A stretch of 64,000 bases of DNA from Atherinomorus stipes (lineage: Eukaryota > Chordata > Actinopteri > Atheriniformes > Atherinidae): positions 62,001 to 126,000 of the forward strand of contig JALJCO010013732.1 of assembly GCA_023101725.1 (NCBI GenBank), read 5' to 3'. A model generated the notes under the pieces. The model saw only the letters and a program-made list of their open reading frames with translations. It did not search any database and was not told the origin of the DNA. This document shows positions 59,014-64,000 of this stretch, in pieces (position 1 is the stretch's first letter; each line of letters begins with the position of its first letter). The position numbers and the translations under genes are program-made.

Positions 59014-61382
59014 CGTTTGCTCTAGACACAGATAAGAGGATAATGTATATCACAGGTTAATGGCACTCCAATGGAAACTCAATGTGTAAAAAAAAAATCC
59101 CTGCCATAAACCCTTTCTCTGCGACTGTGTTCAGCTTTTGTTGAAGTAGAAGAGTAGGTTCAACTTCATTATGATTTATTTACATACATTTTTATTACAG
59201 AAAAGCAGTTTGTGATGGTTTTGTTACTTAAAAATGAAAGAAATGTTTTACTACCATCACTAGTCTAAACTAATTTGTCTCTATTATTTTATCTGTTCAT
59301 ATTGAGACCTGAGTGTTCATATCTAAATAGATGAATGCAACCTGCTTTGTCTTCTGATTGATAGCAATTTTGTGGGGTTGTCAGTATAATTATAGTAGTT
59401 ATTAACATGTGCATCCAAAAGTTTGCGATATAAATGCAGATATTTTGGCTAAGATTGTTTTGTTTTTAGAGATGCATAATTTTGATTACTAAATTAAATA
59501 AACAATAAACTTTTAAACTTCTCTGTAAAATGTTCTATTGTTGCTTGCTCCTACATATGATAAATTGTGTATAACTTCAACAGCACATAAAAACCACTTC
59601 AGCAAGCTTTATAATACATAAAGACGGTAAGAAGAACACACTAACCTTTTGGAATGGCGCTTTGATTAATATCGTTGCACTAAGTATAAAAATAGATCTG
59701 CTGCAAAGGTTTAAAACCCCCAACTTGAGAGAAAGGAAAAGTTTAAAGGAAAAAAAGACTGCATTATATCTAACAAAGCAAAACAAGAAAGCAAAGATAA
59801 AGTAAATGTGTTTATGAAATGACAAGCACCGGAGGTGTTGCAGGATCTGCATCTACTTCTCATTTGTCTGGCTCTTTCAGTAAATGAGGAAATGGAGGGG
59901 GAGGAAGGGGGGGGGGGGCAGAAATTAAAACTGTTAGTCGTGTTTATTTTTCTCACATGTCCTTTTTTCACTTCCCTTTTTTTCATTGAACAGGGATTTT
60001 TACTGAGGGGAAATTATGCTTTAGTTTTGTAGGATAATGAACGAACTGAAATTCTTTTCTTTTGTTCTTTATTTAACTTTAATTATTTTAAATGAATCTA
60101 TATATTTGGTTGTTAGTAAGGTTGTTTATTGATTCATTTTGGTGCTTTGATTTTATGAACTTTATTTTTTTTGTGTTGGAACATGACTTATGTGAATTAA
60201 ATGAATCACAGCCCACTGTATTATCATGGCAACCACAGTGAAGCCAGGTTGGGTGATGAATTAACATTTTTCGGCTCAATTCACTGAACCCACCAATGCC
60301 TTGAAGTGTGTTTCCAGGGTTACCGTTGTTTACTCTTGAGTGACACCACACTTCTGTAATGAAGATGGATGTGAAATAAGAACTTTTAAATGGGTTTTAA
60401 ATGTGGTTGCAAAGCTTGGTAAAAGACTTGTATGTGTGCAGACAGATGGGCTGACAGACACACACACACTTCCCAGCATTGTTTTTGTCTGCCTGTGCTG
60501 CTCTTGCCGAGGGTCACAGACTGGTGCAAATACAGAAAGAGAAGCTAAATTGAATAAGGTCATATAACGCGGTGTTTCTGTTCTCACCTGTTTGATCAAA
60601 TCTGGGGAGAACACTGCATGTGTGCTGAGCACTCACCATTAGAAAGGGAAGAAAAAAACCCAAAGAAACTGTCTGCTGCTTATTTTTTCTTATGCAGTAA
60701 AAGTGTTACAAATTATATCTAGTAGTATTTTTCAAAAGCCCTTACATCAGTTGATTAAACTACATTAAACAAGTTTTTCTTCATTATAAACAGACAGCGG
60801 TTTGAAACACTTCTTACTTATGAAGCTAAGATCAGAGTACAAGCTAATTATTGACACAAGAATGTTCTTTTACAGCAATCACATTATGTCCATCGGCTCA
60901 GTGGGTGCATCCTTGCAAGCACAGCTTACTACCATAATTATAAATTGTGTGAAGCTGTGACTATTTAACAAAAAGAAACGGAAAAAAAAGATGATACAAT
61001 CAAAGAATGATGGATTGATTTTGGAAATAAAGGTGAAAGTTATCTGCCAGATCTGTTGTTGGAGTATAGTAATACAAGCTACGTCGGATATGAGTCAACC
61101 TTTGTATTTGTGAACATTATTGTAGTAGGGAGGGGCTGAGTGGGAGCAGGAGTACACTGAGGGAGAGATAGGAAAGACTAACCAGGTTGTCAGATGGATA
61201 CATCAGCACCTTCAGGCTTCAAATGTCCCACTCAGCTGGCTTTGATCCTATTTCCCCTTTCCCTTCCGACATTATGGATCTCCTGTCAATCCAAAGAGAA
61301 TTTATTTTGATGAAAAGAGCCGTTGATTGACACCTGTTATCCTCTTTAAGTGGATTTCTGAGACAAGGCGGACTGCTTCACT
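59014..61382. other. Intergenic region between tlr1 and klb
   Basis: The two genes are divergent. I see AT-rich sequence, a G-run near 59907-59919, and no coding exon. The tlr1 untranslated first exon and the klb 5' UTR probably lie here. A G/A-rich stretch near 61130-61175 precedes klb. Confidence 0.4.
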
Positions 61383-64000
61383 ATGCTGAACCATCCCTTT
61401 CCCACATGCCTCGTATTCCCCCTCCTGTGGTTGGTGTTTTGTTGGAATAAGGCAGCCTGTTCTCCTGGGGAGGGAAAGAATATCTGGCTGCAGCCCAAGC
61501 TGAACTCCATCACCAAAGACCAGTCTTTCCTTCATGACAGCTTCCCTTCGGGATTTCTCTGGGGCTCCGGGACATCTGCTTTCCAAACTGAAGGAGCCTG
61601 GGACCAGGATGGGAAAGGTCCCTCCATTTGGGACCATTTCACCCACTCCTTTGTCAGTGGTAATGTAACCAGAGAAACTGCAGATGTAGCAAGTGACAGC
61701 TACAACTACTGGGAAGACGATGTGGCAGCACTGGAATATCTAAGTGTAAGATCATACTCTTTCTCTCTGTCCTGGCCCAGGATCTTCCCTGATGGCAATG
61801 CCACAGGTGAGCCCAACGCACTGGCTGTCAAGCATTACAGCTGTCTCATAGAGAGCCTTCTGGAAAAGAAAATAGAGCCCATTGTCACTCTTTATCACTC
61901 AGACCTACCACAGCTGCTCCAGGAACAATATGGAGGCTGGAAAAATGAGACTTTAGTGGGACTTTTTGAGGAATATGCTGCGTTTTGTTTCCGGACATTT
62001 GGGAGTCGTGTTCGGTACTGGCTCACGATGCATAATCCATACCTGGTGGCTGTGCAGGGGTACGGAACAGGTGTGCATGCTCCTGGAGAGAAAGGGGGTG
62101 TTCTGGGCTCTCTCACTGCAGCCCACAACCTGATCAGGGTAAGTCACACAGGGTCACGAAACTGGTTTTGAACAATTTATACAATTACACACACAGTCTG
62201 TGTGTAAACTTTGAACTCCTGCAGCTTTATCAGTTTATGATGGTCAATGAATGTTTATATCTTTGAAAACACTGTTCGGTCACAGGACAGTGATGCAAAC
62301 ACAGACTCCAAAGCTCCGATATCAAATGGTCAAATCCTATTAAATCCATCATAACTACTGCAAACATCACGGACAACTAAGTGCAAAAACCTCACTTTTA
62401 TCTCCTTGATAACTAGTTGGCCATATTTACATTGACAGGTTTGTGATAAGCAAACAGGAGACTTAAAAAGACACTGAGGTCAAAGTCCACCACATCAGCA
62501 CTTTTGTGCTGGAGGGAAACTGAGTGTGTCAGGAAGTCACAGAGATACGCCTCATTAATAATCACTTATGTTTCTGCAGTCAAGCACAGATGAGTAAGTG
62601 TACAGCTAACACTGAGCAGATAAAATGGCAAAACAATGATTTACAGCTGCCCAATAAACACTGTTATTAACATCTATTACTTCTGCTTGGGAAGCTTTTT
62701 CAGTCTGATATGAATTTTCTTGTTTACTCACCTGTTAGCCTGATATCTCTTATCAACATATTTGAATTAAATTTGTTGGAAAGTAAGACAATATCTTTGG
62801 ACCATTGCCTTTACAAAATTTATATTAAACAAGACAAATATTTTCTTTAACACCAGGAGATCTGGGTCCAGATGTGAGTTAATATGAATCAAATGTCTGA
62901 TTAAAATACATTTAGAGTATTGTGTAACATTGGCAGAGGTGTCTGTTTTGTAAGTAGTTTAAAACTTTGCAGGGTAGATCAATATTTTTTGGTGTCGACC
63001 TTTTAACTTTTCATAAAAGAAAAAGCAAATGTTATAGATACAGTATATGATACTGTATACGTAACCATTACTTAAACATTTCAAACTGCAAACATGCTCT
63101 GTGAACAGTTTAGCAAGATCAAAATAATGTGTCTGCTGTCATTTTCAGGCGCATGCCAAAGCATGGCAGATGTACAACAATCACTTCCGTGCAACTCAAA
63201 AGGGCAAAGTATCCATCGTTTTAGGCTCCCACTGGGTCGAGCCTCACAGAGGCCAAGCCACAGCTTCCAACGTTGCACTTTGTCAGCAATCAATAGAGGC
63301 TGTTCTTGGCTGGTTTGCCAGCCCTATCTTTGGTGAGGGAGACTATCCTGTCTCTCTAAAAATGAAGCATGGAGATCTCATGCCCATATTTACTCCTGAG
63401 GAGAAGATCTGGGTGCAGAAAACGGGAGACTTTTTTGCTCTGTCATTTGGGCCTAATAATCTTCGTCTGGGCCGGAACCTGGTCCATTATGGACAGACTG
63501 TAAGTCCAGACCTGCGACGACTCCTGTCTTGGTTAAAATTGGAGTATGAGAACCCCAGAGTCCTCGTGGTTGAGGGAGGCTGGTTCTCTGATGCCAGTGT
63601 GGGAAGGAAGACACAGTGGCCATCTACCTGATGAAGAGTTTCATCAACCAAGTCTTACAAGGTGAGCTGAAGAGATTTAAAATTGTACGAAATGCAACAA
63701 AATGTTTATTTAACAAATACACAAATCATTTTCTCCCTGTTGTTTTTGTTACAGCCATCAAGCTTGATGGCGTGCAGGTGTTTGGCTACTCAGCCTGGTC
63801 ATTGGTAGATGGATTTGAGTGGAATTATGGCTACAGCATCAGACGAGGCCTTTTCTACATCGACTTTACCCAAGCAAACAGAACCAGGATCCCCAAAACG
63901 ACTGCTCAATACTACAGGCAGGTTGTCATGGAAAATGGTTTCCCAAGTGATGAAACCTCTGTTGAGGTCAAAGACCACTTCCCTTGCAAATTTCACTGGG
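61383..64000 (+). CDS. klb: Beta-klotho (first 3 exons; frame break in exon 2; cut by window end)
   Basis: A single-pass membrane co-receptor that lets FGF19/FGF21 signal through FGF receptors. Exons: 61383-62138, 63149-63661 and 63755 to beyond 64000. The signal peptide is residues about 1-26. The first glycoside-hydrolase-1 (KL1) domain follows: FLWGSGTSAFQTEG, SWPRIFPDG, IVTLYHSDLPQ, GYGTGVHAPGE and SFGPNN match human KLB over long blocks. The usual GH1 acid/base Glu is replaced (TMHNPYLV; canonical NEP), so this domain is expected to be a non-catalytic pseudo-enzyme, as in human KLB. Exon 2 is 513 nt, but its phases require 3n+1; frame is lost at about 63600-63612, after which the conserved sequence resumes in another frame and stays in register through exon 3. 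That is either an assembly error or a real lesion. The KL2 domain, membrane segment and tail lie beyond the window. Confidence 0.9.
62139..63148. other. klb intron 1
   Basis: A 1.0-kb AT-rich intron with GT-AG borders. No repeat ends or other exon seen. Confidence 0.7.

Overview
This is vertebrate nuclear DNA, almost certainly from a percomorph-like teleost fish. The genes are split into many exons with GT-AG introns. Their encoded proteins match human orthologues residue by residue in long blocks. The introns hold fish-type transposons (TTAA-flanked MITEs, hAT MITEs, a CR1/L2-like LINE), and there are no operons or bacterial signals. Exons were joined by hand from splice sites, reading phase and remembered orthologue sequence; no alignment was run.

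Layout from left to right: grhpr (+, 9 exons, 160-3876); zbtb5 (-, one coding exon, 4679-6676); tomm5 (-, two coding exons, 8427-11633, with nested transposons in its intron); frmpd1 (+, 15 coding exons, 26535-40283, probably with untranslated exons as far upstream as about 13.2 kb and a LINE in its 5' intron); slc25a51 (-, 44968-45903); ints10 (+, 17 coding exons, 48174-55460); a TLR1/6/10-family toll-like receptor (-, 56605-59013); and klb (beta-klotho, +, from 61383, cut by the window end).

The first five genes are neighbours on human chromosome 9p13, so that block is old synteny. ints10 (human 8p) and the tlr1-klb pair (human 4p14) are joined to it here. grhpr and zbtb5 converge, with facing poly(A) signals 18 bp apart. 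slc25a51 and ints10 are divergent and probably share a promoter region. ints10 and tlr1 converge. The genes do not form one pathway: they cover glyoxylate metabolism, transcriptional repression, mitochondrial protein import, PDZ/FERM scaffolding, mitochondrial NAD+ import, the Integrator complex, innate immunity and FGF19/21 co-reception.

I found no credible new multi-gene system. The points most worth a second look are: a one-base frame break in klb exon 2; a GC-AG intron and a phase-neutral candidate cassette exon in ints10; a 5'-truncated LINE with a readable target-site duplication, an esterase-type ORF1 and a single-base break in ORF2; a pair of related TTAA MITEs in two frmpd1 introns; and a hAT MITE nested inside another inverted-repeat transposon in the tomm5 intron.
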